Assembly: GCA_002633005.1 (NCBI GenBank)
Contig: NMRA01000005.1
Span: 65,413 to 129,412, forward strand
Length of the DNA: 64,000 nucleotides
Reading direction: 5' to 3'
Origin: Phoronis australis
Taxonomy: Eukaryota > Phoronida > Phoronidae
In this document: in pieces, positions 23,901 to 34,209 of the stretch
How positions within the stretch are numbered: the stretch's first letter is position 1
Layout of the letters: every line of letters starts with the position of its first letter
Notes under the pieces: model-generated
Databases searched by the model: none
The model's input: the letters and a program-made list of their open reading frames with translations, nothing else
Told to the model about the DNA's origin: nothing
Made by a program: the position numbers and the translations under genes

Positions 23901-26900
23901 GAGTTTAAGACGGGTCCGACTAACACTGCCCCCTAGTGGCAATTTCATTTCTTCTCTTTTCCTCTGTTTCTTTGAAGTTCCTCGGCAAATTTTCATTTGT
24001 TAAATAGCTTTCTTTTAAAGAAATGGTGAAATTTTCCAGTTTTCAGATGGATTCGACATATTTTGTGCCATCTAGTGGCCATTTTTACTGCTTTTTAGTC
24101 GGTTTTTGCCGTCCGCGCTCTATAAACCAAATTGTTCTTAGGATGATTGTAAAAATTAGTTTATATATTGGTAGTGTGAAGAGAACGGTTGACGATGATT
24201 TTCCGGCTTCAACTACTGTGTCGCCTCCCAGTGACAGCTTTTGCGCCCTTAGCTGTATCTCTCAAGCCCTCTGCAGAATGTTTATATTAAATTTAGCAAG
24301 TGTATTTATGTGATGTCGAAAACGGAAGACGACAACTTTCAGATGGATCAAATGAACCTTTGTCCCCTAGTGGCAATTTCAGTTTTTCCATTTTTATAAA
24401 GTTTCTTGATAGATTTTCATGAAATGTGGGAAATAGCTGACATAGGTGACATTTTCCAGTTTTTTGATAGATTCGAAATATTTTGCACCATCTAGTGGCC
24501 ATTTTTCTGATACAGATAAACACCCTAGAAGCACACCATTTGCAGTGCATTTGTGGGCGCATTTCAACACTTCGCTTTTCTCTTGTTGTAACAAAGAAAA
24601 GTATGTCGTTGCTTGTGACACACGCATGTGCCATTTCGCACTGAAATTTTGAGATATCTCTCGGGAGATGATGGCAGCTTTGCTGCAAGTTGGGTTTGTT
24701 GGTATTGAAATACTAAAATCTTGTAACGAAATGATACCAGTTCCGATTGTTATGACTTGTATGCAACCTCATGCAAGTCCAAAGTGATTGAAGAATTGGG
24801 GAAATAATTCATGGTGCAATATTTCATGGCGCTGAAAGCCGACCCAAAAGGGCACACCACAATTTTTGCAGCAACGTAATAGTAGGACGCTAATTTATCC
24901 AACATCGGTAAATAATTTACTTTATTCAAGGAAGAGTTTAGTAGTTTTTTATGACATCACCAATTTTGGCTGCGAAAGGCTCGAAGAAGTATATAAGCAA
25001 CAGAAGGCAGAAGGAATAACATTAAGCCGACGGACTGACGTCACCCAGGCCGTTAAGCTGACAGACTGACATCGGTACAAAACTGACCACCCTCCCTCCA
25101 CGTTGGCGAATAAACAGCCTGTGAGAAAAAAAAATAGAACACTTCGAATCTAAATAGAGGTCCGGTGCACTACCTCGGGCAAAGACAGGGCTGAAACGGG
25201 TGCAACAAAGGTCTGTAGTGGAGCGGGGGAGATGCAGTTCATGTGAACTGTGCACTTTTAATGAAATTCAATGTTTTTTGTTTTAAATCTTGAGTGTTGA
25301 TTGCAGGCAATGCAACATCAGGTTTCACGTATTGCAACTGAGATTGAAGCTGCCCGCCTTCTGGTGTACAATTCAGCACGCCTTAAGGAGGCTGGCTTGC
25401 CATTTGTGAAGGAGGCTTCTATGGCTAAGTTGTTTACATCAGAGGTAGGTAGTGATGTTTGATTGGAATGAGGACTGTTCTTTCTGGCCATGGTACAGAA
25501 ATCATGTGCCTATTGTGGAAGGGCAAGCTTGTATAACTAGAGTGTTTTTTCACTTTTCTTCTTTATGCTGGCTTGTACATTTTACTTTATGTTATAGTGA
25601 TCACTGCTTCAGTGGGTGACAATATTTCAACTTTATAGTCTGTAATATTAAGTAAAAATAAAATATATAAAATATTTATCAAAACATTCAACACTCACCA
25701 CTGTGTAAACCAGTGATCCCAAGCTGATAGTTGTATTACCAAAACAACACTCAATATATCTTTAAAAGTTGCCTTTAAGTTAATTTCTGTTTTATGGGTG
25801 GCAAAGGCACATGACCTTCTTAACCAAATTTGAGCACTGCACTGTTAGTGGCTCTCTCTTCACTGGCACCACCTATTGTAAAGCAGAAGTATTGATTTAG
25901 CTAGGTGGCAGCAGGAATTATTCACAGCATGTGAAGACCATCGTTGCTTTCGTCAAAATCTCCTGAAGTGACTGTGTTCTCTATTTTCCACAACAGTTGG
26001 CTGGAAAGACGGCTGCTCACTGTATAGACTGGATGGGTGGAAATGGCTTTGTCAAGTCTAACCTTGTAGAAAAGTTTTACAGAGATGCAAAAATAGGTAA
26101 GCTGGAAAATCTCTACTTTTTAAGATGATTGACAGAAATGTCATTTTCTATTTTTCAAACGATTACTAGTTTGCTGCAAATGCTTGGTATTTCACTGTGT
26201 ATAGGTTGAAGACAGCTGTTATGCAGGAATATTACCAATAGTGAATGAATGTCCTACTGTCTACTGTATGCAGTCTTGGTCAGTCATGTTCACTCAATGG
26301 AAATGAATGCAGAAATAGTATGCTGGCCTTTTGCTGAGCCGTTTACTACATGTCACTCACTTTCTATTGTTCCATGGTAGCAAATAGTTGTTAAGGGAAA
26401 ATTGAGTCCTCAAGATAAGTGGGGTTAGTACTGTTACTAAAAGGTAACATAAAAATAACTCCTTTCCCCTTAAATGGTTTGTTTGTGACAGAAGGTCTCT
26501 CATCTTCATGTAAGCCAACTTAATATAAAGGTTTTTATCATAATTTAATTTTGAGATGTAGATCATTGGGTAGTGACCAAATAGCCAGTCATTTTGGTTT
26601 TATTTACAGAACCGTTGTTTGATCATTTGCATTTAATATTTTCAAGCTTTGAAATTGTCAAAAATGCAAAAATATCCAGACAGTTTCAGATGGATATCTG
26701 TAACAAAAACAGCTTTTAGAGTTTACACAATGTGCCACCTGGTGGTGTGATTTCACAAAATGAGTATAGATGCACTGAGCCAGTACTAAAAATCAAGAAA
26801 GTGAATTCTGGTTGGTCTTTTAGTAAATTTCAGGATGCCAGAAATTTAACACTCACTGAAAGAATTGATTTCACATGAAGTAGTAATGCAACAAGGCCAT

Positions 26901-27194
26901 GCAAATTTATTTACAGTACAAAATCTACTTTTATTTGAAGGAGTAATCAGACTTGTGATTAAATGTTACAAAATTGAGCATGCACCGACTGAATAACCAG
27001 GTTCAAAATTAGGGCTTAGTCATCCATTTTCCTGGTATAATGATGGTTCACATTCCATTTTTCTAATGGCTTAGGAAGATAGACACTGTTTATTAAATAG
27101 TGGCGTTTTGTTTTCCATTTCAGGTACAATATATGAGGGTACGTCTAATATTCAACTGAATACTATAGCTAAGTTGATTGAACTAGAATATTAG
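14785..27194 (+). CDS. ACADSB: Short/branched-chain acyl-CoA dehydrogenase, mitochondrial
   Basis: Ten exons: 14785-14908 (start uncertain), 16014-16114, 16334-16540, 18048-18218, 19465-19590, 20843-20935, 21314-21403, 25307-25444, 25997-26096 and 27124-27194 (stop TAG). All have GT-AG introns and compatible phases, giving 406 codons plus stop. The protein matches the ACADSB family throughout: GPLQ…[47 protein letters not shown] and [12 protein letters not shown]. The FAD-region signature is [10 protein letters not shown], and the end is [17 protein letters not shown]. The family oxidises 2-methylbutyryl-CoA and related acyl-CoAs in isoleucine breakdown in the matrix, passing electrons to ETF. 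The catalytic base is the Glu at 27135-27137. The presequence and ATG lie upstream. Introns hold SINEs, MITEs and a 1.7-kb repeat, but no exon is damaged, so the gene looks functional. Confidence 0.93.
16014..16114 (+). CDS. ACADSB: ACADSB exon
   Basis: Encodes [20 protein letters not shown]…FEGG, the N-terminal helical domain. The acceptor is TTATAG and the donor GTAGGT. It joins in phase 1 from the previous exon and leaves in phase 0. Confidence 0.9.
16334..16540 (+). CDS. ACADSB: ACADSB exon
   Basis: Encodes [12 protein letters not shown] through [15 protein letters not shown], including the [13 protein letters not shown] helix and the IQNTL segment near the acyl-CoA pocket. The donor is GTAATA and both ends are in phase 0. 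Confidence 0.93.
16558..16645. mobile_element. Small palindromic MITE, intron copy 1
   Basis: About 90 bp with inverted ends: CCACAGGGATCCAGCATTTT…AGAACCAG and GCTGGTTCTCG…CCCCTGTAA. Copies of the same family lie at 16938-17035, 18640-18745 and 21016-21125. Confidence 0.7.
16714..16927 (-). mobile_element. tRNA-derived SINE, copy 1
   Basis: On the minus strand the element starts GGAGGCAGTGTGGCTTAGTG. This holds a polymerase III A-box-like TGGCTTAGTGTG, followed about 45 bp later by a B-box-like GGTTTGAGTCCC. A body of about 130 bp follows and is shared with the copy at 21626-21830. This is the layout of tRNA-derived SINEs. No intact tRNA fold is expected. Confidence 0.75.
16938..17035. mobile_element. 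Small palindromic MITE, intron copy 2
   Basis: ACTTACAGGGTAACC…GAGAACCAGTTTGATGCC… with an inner A-run and inverted end ACGGGTTCTCG…GGCATCCCTGTC. It lies directly beside the SINE at 16714-16927. Confidence 0.7.
18048..18218 (+). CDS. ACADSB: ACADSB exon, FAD-contact signature
   Basis: Encodes [20 protein letters not shown] through [17 protein letters not shown] fits the first acyl-CoA dehydrogenase family signature, and [12 protein letters not shown] continues the middle beta domain that contacts FAD and substrate. Both ends are in phase 0, with donor GTAAGT. Confidence 0.95.
18640..18745. mobile_element. Small palindromic MITE, intron copy 3
   Basis: GACTATAGTAACTTACAGGG…GGAACCAGATTGATTC… and inverted CTGGTCCTCAAAATGC…CCCCTATAATCGACTATTG. 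The outer flanks also pair (GACTATAGTAAC with CGACTATTG), extending the palindrome. Confidence 0.65.
19465..19590 (+). CDS. ACADSB: ACADSB exon, beta domain
   Basis: Encodes [20 protein letters not shown] through [14 protein letters not shown], the end of the beta domain. Both ends are in phase 0; acceptor ATTATAG and donor GTAAGT. Confidence 0.95.
20843..20935 (+). CDS. ACADSB: ACADSB exon
   Basis: Encodes [20 protein letters not shown] through GRIGIAAQ, the link into the C-terminal helical domain. The [10 protein letters not shown] stretch is strongly conserved in the family. Confidence 0.95.
21016..21125. mobile_element. Small palindromic MITE, intron copy 4
   Basis: AATAGTCACTTAAAAAGGGTC…TGAATAACAGGCGTC… then AACTGGTTCTCAGAATCCGG and GACCCTCCTAAGTGG. 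It is the same family as the three other intron copies, in the opposite orientation relative to copy 2. Confidence 0.6.
21314..21403 (+). CDS. ACADSB: ACADSB exon
   Basis: Encodes [20 protein letters not shown] through [11 protein letters not shown]-x-Q-F-G-K is the typical dimer and FAD-binding stretch. The acceptor is TTTTACAG and the donor GTTAGT. The following 3.9-kb intron contains a SINE and satellite-element copy 2. Confidence 0.95.
21626..21830 (-). mobile_element. tRNA-derived SINE, copy 2
   Basis: Second copy of the SINE at 16714-16927. On the minus strand it starts GAGGAGGCAGTGTGGCCTAG, with a B-box-like GGTTCCAGTCCC. The same body (GGGCCCATGGCACTTATCAC in plus orientation) lies in the intron after the 21314-21403 exon. 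Confidence 0.75.
22868..24562 (+). mobile_element. Satellite-carrying element with TIRs, copy 2
   Basis: The most complete copy: ATGCGCCCACAT at the left, TGTGGGCGCAT at the right, with the hairpin CCACATATTTACATGTGG just inside the left end. CTAGTGGC-type cores occur near 23043, 23193, 23347, 23494, 23636, 23790, 23932, 24072, 24366 and 24492. That is more than three superunits of about 447 bp, each of three subunits. It sits in the 3.9-kb ACADSB intron. The ORF at 24293-24688 (minus) crosses the right end and is not coding. Confidence 0.75.
25307..25444 (+). CDS. ACADSB: ACADSB exon
   Basis: Encodes [20 protein letters not shown] through [12 protein letters not shown], a long helix of the C-terminal domain. 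Both ends are in phase 0. Confidence 0.95.
25997..26096 (+). CDS. ACADSB: ACADSB exon
   Basis: Encodes [20 protein letters not shown] through FYRDAKI. WMGGNGF matches the second family signature, although the position usually held by D/E/N two residues after the G-F/Y-x pair reads Ser (GFVKS). It leaves in phase 1. Confidence 0.94.
27124..27194 (+). CDS. ACADSB: ACADSB last exon, catalytic Glu
   Basis: Encodes [20 protein letters not shown] then LEY and stop TAG at 27192-27194. The Glu of Y-E-G-T is the catalytic base that removes the alpha proton of the acyl-CoA in this family. Confidence 0.95.
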
Positions 27195-27375
27195 AAAAAA
27201 AGAACACAAATGTGACGTTTTATGCTCCGTAAAGCAATTCAGGTTTGTTGTTAGTGTATTTATTCCTATCATGAATTATCTTACATTGTTGAATATTGAA
27301 ATGGAAGGAAAGCATTGTGAATTATTTATCTGTTTGGGTTAATTTCCAGGGCAATTATAAATTGTGAAACTTTAA

Positions 27376-29059
27376 AGGAGAATGCCACCCGATTTAATTA
27401 GTCTTTTTTGCCGTCTTAATCGGTCTATATCTACATCGCCTCGCATACGGTCGACCTTACCGTGCCAAGAGGTGTCGCGTTAACCTGTGAGGAAGGTGAG
27501 AAACGACGCTAGCGACGTCAGTGGTTCTTATGCAGAGTGAATGCCGCTATGTTGTGGTGCATAGTTCCCGCTTGTCCGAACTAAGCAGTTGCGAGGAAAG
27601 CGGGTATATCGTTTTTTTACTTCCTCGAAAGTCCGAAATGCTTAGGAAGTGGCCAGTGGTAGTGAAGAATGAAATGTACGCTGTAAATAGCAAGTATGAG
27701 GCCGTGAAACATCTCTGTGTCTGTGGCCTGCAGACGTCGACAGTGCCCGACGAATGCCGGCTTACCAAATAACTTCATACGTTCCATTGTCTGAGCTTGT
27801 GCATGGCGCCTCTCTAGTATTTCTTCATCACTGTATTCCTGTTCGAATTGATAGCCTGTAAAACTTAACGATTCACCTGCGAAGTCGGGACTGATGAGTT
27901 CTAGCTCATCCTAAGTCGGGATTGCGAGTTGCCATGTTGGCGTTTATTACTGAGCGTTCTGTTTCAAAATGTATTATTCTCACCATAACCAATACTTATA
28001 TAAAACTGAAACAACGTCTGTCTCATTAGATGCAATTTGTAATGCCTTTGGAGTGTTCGTGAGTGCAAAGGATTTGAAAAGCCAACAATGAATAAATCAC
28101 TGCGTTACCCGGCTTTAGGTGCAATAAAACTAATTGATGGGACACCTAGGCCGTGCGAGTTCTGTAATTTGGTGTTTGCTGGCAGACTAAACTGTTGTGA
28201 AACAACTCGATTTCCATCCCACGGCCAGGTGTTAGGGGAATCTTTAGTTACATTTACATTACTCAAATAATGATTGTCAATGTACAATTTCTGCTCTGAC
28301 GGTGCTGTGGCCAACCGCGGAACTGAATTCGCGGCCCCCGACGAGTAAATAGATTTGCAGTTTCGTGGCTAATTCACCAAAATAATCAGGTGCACATTAC
28401 TTTGGCTTACTAGTATAGTATTTTCTTGGCTGGAAGTTTAGTTTCCACTGAACTTTGGCTGGTTTATGTTCGTGATGTCTGATCAGTTTCCTAGACACTG
28501 GCCGGGATAACGAGTCAATCCGGCCGGCCGCGACGGGCATGATCAGGCTCCAAGCCACTGGCCAAGCTAACATTAAAGCGCTTTGTGTTTAGAACTCAAA
28601 AAATCGCAAGTCTAAACAACACAGATCTAGGTTCTCCTGTCTGTAGCTCACGGAAAATACTTCGAAATTATCTCCGAACAGACCCCAAACTCCTGCTACG
28701 GACCTTATTGGCCTGCCGAACTTTGTAGGCTACGGTATGTCTAAATACAAATAAATCCGTAAGAGCGAATTAAAACAACACGTTTTTATAAGTACTCGGT
28801 GTATTTTTAAGGGTTTTACATCGAAGTTTGATGATTTATTGGTGTTAAACGATGACTTCAAGCGATAAGCTGACACCAGTAACCCGTGTTGTGAACTGCT
28901 GAACAGACTGCGTGTGAAACCGATGACGTCATTGGATAATTTCAACACCTCCGTCTGCCGTCAGGTGTCAGGTAACGCAACCGTACGTGTCGTTATGGAG
29001 TAGAACTAGTTGATCTAAATTGATACAAAGTAGGTTGTTTTTTTGGGTGGCATGCTCCT
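27376..29059 (+). mobile_element. Second TTAA element, Kolobok-like, THAP remnant inside
   Basis: Flanked by TTAA at 27372-27375 and 29060-29063. Termini AGGAGAATGCCACCC (left) and, inverted, AGGAGCATGCCACCC (right) differ at one base. The TIR is short, unlike the long arms of the 11544-12876 element, so it is a different family. It lies 180 bp after the ACADSB stop codon, probably within its 3' UTR. At 1.68 kb without a transposase core it is non-autonomous. Confidence 0.7.
27541..27770 (+). pseudogene. THAP-domain remnant in TTAA element
   Basis: From ATG 27541 one frame reads MPLCCGA, stop, then FPLVRTKQLRGKRVYRFF. The next frame continues PRKSEMLRKWPVVVKNEMY and VKHLCVCGL. The order of a Cys pair, basic loop, R-F-(F)-P, L-R-x-W and a later Cys fits the start of a THAP domain broken by one stop and one frameshift. 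The final C-x-x-H is not clear. Confidence 0.4.
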
Positions 29060-29408
29060 TTAAGTCAAGTGTGCCGAAACTGTTTAAAATTGAAATTTAA
29101 ACATTTTAAGTATAACTTTACCAAACTTGGGCAGCAACCGCAGCAGATATGGTAAATGATAAAATCTCCGTTGTATTTCTGCATACTTTTTTACCAGCTA
29201 TGTATTTCCAGTAAAAACGATGGCACCAAATAGTTTTTCAGCTGTTGATCATGAGAATCTGTCGATTGTGAATATCTGTGATGATTGACTGAGTTGTTGC
29301 TAATTGTTACCCCAAAAGTAAGTTGCGTAATTAGGTAATTTGCAGTAAATTACGTTGACTAACTGTTGATATGCGTTGTCACATTTTTTTAGCAGTTTAA
29401 TGGTTCTA

Positions 29409-29414
29409 AATAAA
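29409..29414 (+). terminator. Candidate polyadenylation signal for ACADSB
   Basis: AATAAA 2.2 kb after the stop, just beyond the TTAA element. No AATAAA lies between the stop and that element. Later alternatives are at 30887-30892 and 31074-31079 (the last followed by T/G-rich sequence). Confidence 0.3.
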
Positions 29415-29984
29415 ATTGTGTTCACTACCTTGGTACATGATTAGCATGGCGAGAAGGCTGGTCCAATTATCATAATTAGTCAAACAACATGTCATGGAAA
29501 TTTACAACATTTTGTTAGTATGCTGAAAAAGTAGTGCAGCAAGGAACTGCTTTAAATGAAAAGTGTAAGAGTTGCGAATAAGGGAAGAAGAAAAAATGAC
29601 ACAGAGTTATGTGGCCACTTGGTACCTTTGATGCCCCATATTACTAGGTCATGTTATGCTTTTTTCAACTGAGATAACTGTGACCATATATCACAAAGAT
29701 AATGGGCCTCCATGTTGATTTAACATTTAAATGTTTTATACTGGTATGTGTATGTGCTTAATGGCAAGGTTTCTGGTTTCATTTTTTTTGTCTATCAAGA
29801 AATAATTCTCAAGTTTTGATTTTGAATTAAGGCTTTCCTGGACTGTTACTGTTGATGGTGGAGGTCATACTGAGTGTATTTTTTGCATTGTAAACCGGCT
29901 TGAAATAGTTAATCTCAGTTTGGAGTTGCAGTGAAAAACACGCTGATTACAAATTGGATGTGATTTCACTAATAACTGGCATGT

Positions 29985-30880
29985 TCTTTGAAGTTGTGTC
30001 CATGCTCGATTAAGGCAATGTGGGACCCTATAAAATGTCCAAATTTGGCAAACTGTGGAAAGTCATATATCTCAAAAATTGGTGTTCAGATTTATGTGAA
30101 ACTTTCAGATGCCAAGGTGTCTCCTTTATGGATCGTTCCCCAAAATGTTCCGGTATTAGTAATTATTTTTTAAAATATTAATAATGGCATTTTGGTCAAA
30201 ACTCAAAAATCAAATTACATGCTTTTGACTTTCAGAAAATGTTTACTTTTACGGAGATATCTTGTTTTGTAGGTATTTGGCTAAATATGCACATTTGTCA
30301 GTAAGATCCCACATAATGTTTTTAGGAGGACTTTTATGGGCCATCACTTTGTTACTTACTTTTTCGGACATGGTCTAGTCATTGCTCAACTTATTATGTG
30401 AACTTGAGGCTGCATTGGATCCTGTTAAAATGTATAAAAAATGGAAATCGAATCAAGTCTTTTTCTCTTACAAAGTCAGTCTCGTTGGGCTTGTTGTGTT
30501 TCTCAGGACATGTAAGCTGCAAAAAAGTAAAGAAGTGTGTCTTGGAAAATCAACTATACATTTGAAAATGGCGTCCATTCAAAATAGTGCGGTGGTGTAA
30601 TAAAACAATGTCCATTTCTCCTAAGACCATAACAGATCAGTTGTTGGTTTTGGCTCTTCCATTAAGATCTCGAAATATGTTTAGCTGGCTAAAAAGAAAT
30701 ACAAAACGAAAATTGAATTGGGCTATTTTCTCTCATAAAATCTCATATTATTCCTTATGGTGATAGCATATGTCTGTATTAGTATATACTGACAAGAACA
30801 TCAAAGCTATAAACAGCTTCAGAGTTTATTTCAGGGTAGCCAACCCTGAAATTGCAAGTTCAAAAATGGTGCCTGTGGTT
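29985..30880 (+). repeat. Diverged dispersed repeat, copy 1
   Basis: Shares an ordered series of motifs with 57860-58800 in the same orientation. These include CCAAATTTGGCAAACT beside CATATATCTCAAAAATTGG, then TGAAACTTTCAGATGCCAAG, and later CAAAAATCAAATTACATGCT with GTATTTGGCTAAATA. The two copies align with gaps and many changes. No coding content is recognised. Confidence 0.55.
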
Positions 30881-31568
30881 TGTGTTAATAAATAAATAGG
30901 ACCTCATCACAAGGAATATTATGAAACTGATTTTAGGAGGGTAACAGTCTTTATTCAATTTTCGTTGTTAATCAATTAAACAAGGCAGAATATAGATTTT
31001 AAGTTTATGAATCTCATGCATATGGTTGCTTAGAATACGAATGTGTGGATTTGCATTCTGTGAGTATAAGATAAATAAAGTATTCTGTTATAACCTGTCG
31101 CTATGTTTTCGTCACGTTCTTTGAACACATGAAATTGTGATGCAAGATAAAGTTTTGATAGAATTCTGGCAACGTCTTGGTAATTGGTGATATGATAATT
31201 CATATAGTGGTGTTAATTGGTAATATAGTAATTTATGTAGTGGTGTTGTTTATTGGAAGGGACATTATTGGTTTTGCGGCTGAAAAACGTATTTTCGGAG
31301 ATATTGTTGAATGGGACAGACTTCTTGAAGTAATTAGCTTTGACAATAGCTACAAAGCAACAGAATCACTTGCATGTCTGTGATTTTGTTGCAAATTTTA
31401 AGCCTTGCCATTGCCAGTCATTTCTAGAAATTGGGGCCAGTGCTATTACTATGTAATCTATTTTTAAACTTTTTTAAAAAGCGGCATAGAATGTGAGAAA
31501 CAAATTAAATTTCACTATTCAAATTAATTCTCTGCCACTTGAAGTCGAATTGCTCACCAGATATTTTT

Positions 31569-32945
31569 ATGCGCCCACATATTTATATGTGGAGGCATTA
31601 TGCTGTCATCTCTATCCGTCCGTCCGGCGTCCGCTGCTCTATCTCCAAAACGGATTGAGAGATGATCATGAAATTAGATACATGTGTTCCTTTCATGGAT
31701 GGGATGTCATGAGCAAACTTTCGGACGGATCCGACTACCGGTGTGCTCCCTAGTGGCAATTTTAATATTTTACGTTTACCTCTGTATCTTCAAAGGTCCT
31801 CCACATATTTTCACAAAAATTAGTATATAGGCATCTATTAGTGAGACGATGATATCCTTCCATTTTCGGATGGATTCGACATAGTTTGTGCTACCTAGTG
31901 GCCATTTTTACTGTTTTCAAGTATGTTTTTTAGCGTCCGTCCCTCTATCAACCAAATCGCTCTAAGCATGATTGTGAAAATTGGCATGCATGTTCTTGCT
32001 ATGAAGAGGACGGTTGACGATGATTTTCCGACGATTTCGACTACTGTGGCACCTCCTAGTGCCAGTTTATTTTTTTTTTGCGCCTATGGTTATATCCTCC
32101 TAAACCGTTGGCAGAATCTTTACTAAATTTAGTAAGTGCATTGATATGATGATGACAACGGACGACAACAACTTTCGGACAGATCTGACGACTGGTGTGC
32201 CACGTAGTGGCAATTTTATTTTTTTACGTTTACCTCTGTATCTTCAAAGGTCCTCAACGTATACATATTTATAAAATTTGGTGTATAGGCTTCTGTTAGT
32301 GAGGTGATGCTATCTTTCCGTTTTCAGATGGATTTGACCTAGTTTGCGCCACCTAGTGGCCATATTTATTGTTTTTTAGTCTGTTTTTTGGCACCCACCT
32401 CTCTATCAACCAAACGGCTTTCAGGATAATTGTGAAAATTGGGATGTATGTTTTTACTATGAAGTGAACGGGTGACGATGATTTCTGATGACTTTGACTA
32501 TTGTTGCGCCTCCTAGTGGCAGTTTCATTTTTGCGCCCATGGCTGTATCTCCTAAACCGTTTGCAGGATCTGCACTAAATTTAATAAGTGTGTTTATATG
32601 ATGTTGACGATTTTCAGATGGATCTGAGTACTTTTGTGCCCCCTGGTGGCAATTTTAGTTTTACGTTCACCTCTGTATTTTTAAAGGTCCTCAACGGATT
32701 TTCATAAAATTTTGAATGCGGGCATCTACTGATGAGATGACGCTATCCTCCCGTTTTCGGATGGAGTCAAGGTATTTTGCACCACCTATTGGCCATTTTT
32801 GCTGTTTTCGAGTCTGTTTCTTGGGGTCTACCCCTTTATCAACCAAATCATTCTAAGGATGGTTTTGAAAATTAGCCTATATCTTCTCATTGTGAAGAGG
32901 ACGGTTGACGATGACAACTTTGACTACTGTGGTGCCTCCTAGTGG
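31569..32945 (+). mobile_element. Satellite-carrying element, copy 3, right end lost
   Basis: Starts ATGCGCCCACATATTTATAT like the other copies and has CTAGTGGC cores near 31750, 31899, 32056, 32207, 32357, 32513, 32643 and 32938. That is three superunits of about 450 bp. It stops abruptly after CCTCCTAGTGGTAAGCGGGG without the TGTGGGCGCAT terminus. The junction sequence (AGCGGGGGAGACACAGTTTG) resembles 25221-25245. Confidence 0.7.
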
Positions 32946-33199
32946 TAAGCGGGGGAGACACAGTTTGTGCAAACGATGGGTCGGGGATTATGTATTAGGC
33001 TGGTTATTGACATTTTGCAGCTAGTCATCTGCATCGGTCAAAAGACCAATGATATTTGACAGCAGTTCTCTCTGTGACATTGTCAGAAACAATTCTTGCT
33101 TCGCTTTTGACAGCAGAATTTACGCAAAGAAAAAGGCGGGAGCTCAAACGCATGCGCACATGCGACACATTGGTTTCGTTCATTAACAAAATAGGATTG

Positions 33200-33455
33200 A
33201 ATTCAAGACAGGACAAAATACACGAAGTTATTAGTTTCACCCATAGGCCGCTAGGATAGACGAAACAGAATCCGCTAAACAGCATTGAAATCAGATAACA
33301 AGATAGAATATACAAAACAGCATTGAGTTCACGATATGGAATCAACGAATGTAGATTGAATTGATGTAGTTACTAGCATTGAATACACAAGGTAGGATTG
33401 AATTTTCATACAGTTGGCGTTGAATTAATCAAATGGAATTGAATACACATTTTGA
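33200..33455 (+). repeat. Degenerate ATTGAATTCA-type repeat
   Basis: Roughly ten scattered variants of GCATTGAATACACAA / GGATTGAATT at intervals of about 20-30 bp. It looks like a decayed minisatellite. Confidence 0.5.
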
Positions 33456-33607
33456 TGTTTTTTTGCATAAACGGCCGCCCATAGCTGTGCCAACAGTTGT
33501 AGGTTCTATTTGCTTGATCACTGAAGATGTTCCAGTAAGTATTACACTCTTGCTCAGTGGAGACAGGCTATTATGTAGGTTGTGTTTTGATACGAGGCAG
33601 TACCAGT

Positions 33608-33660
33608 GGCGGATTTAAGGGGGGGGGGGGTAAGGGGCCATGCCCAACCCCCTACGGAAC
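33608..33660 (+). mobile_element. Left end of a G-rich MITE (CAGTGGCGGATTTA)
   Basis: CAGTGGCGGATTTAAGGGGG matches the ends of the complete MITEs at 48887-49166 and 61840-62077. I do not find the matching right end with the same 5-bp flank, so this copy appears truncated. Confidence 0.45.
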
Positions 33661-34060
33661 AAAAGCTATTGTTTTTTTGTGGTTTTATTTCAAATTGTCA
33701 ATTCTCAACGTTGTCTGCAAGACATTTGCTGAAACCAAGGCCCGTACGTGACTATCAGTTAAATACTATTGTAATACTATGTCGTTTGTCGAGTGGAATT
33801 TTGCTCCTTCAGGGGGCTTTCACTACCGTTTTAATTAGTGTGTGAACGGAGTAGCGTGTTCAGCCGTGCTCGTTATAAAATTGACGTGTGTTATTCTCCT
33901 CTCATTATCAAATACGAGACTGCTGAAGTTAATTAGCATGTATTGTTTGGCAGGTGACATGATGGACGTCAGGAATTGTCAAGGCGGACGTCAACGTCAA
34001 AAAATGCAATTCAAACAGCAAATTAGTGGCTGCCGTCTTTCCCATTTAAAAAGCTAGTGT

Positions 34061-34205
34061 GTTCCGTCGAAAAAACTAACTTTTGATTTAAACTAATACG
34101 ACTATAAAATTGGTCTTAACTTGTTCCTTGCCTAGATGTAAACTGATTTTTGGTCTTGTAAAGAACTTGCAGTTTGTTATTGCTCAAGACCGTGCTCAGC
34201 GTGTC
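34061..34205 (+). repeat. Dispersed repeat, partner at 38155-38300
   Basis: Shares GTTCCGT…ACTTTTGATTTA, CTATAAAATTGGT and CATGCTCAGCG-like segments in the same order with 38155-38300. No coding content. Confidence 0.5.
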
Positions 34206-34209
34206 AAGT

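Noticed and set aside
24293-24688. 131-residue minus-strand ORF
   Set aside because: It crosses the right end of satellite-element copy 2 into unique intron sequence; no motif, and the other element copies lack it.
33025-33345. 106-residue minus-strand ORF
   Set aside because: It overlaps a degenerate ATTGAATTCA repeat and a shadow ORF on the plus strand; no recognisable domain.
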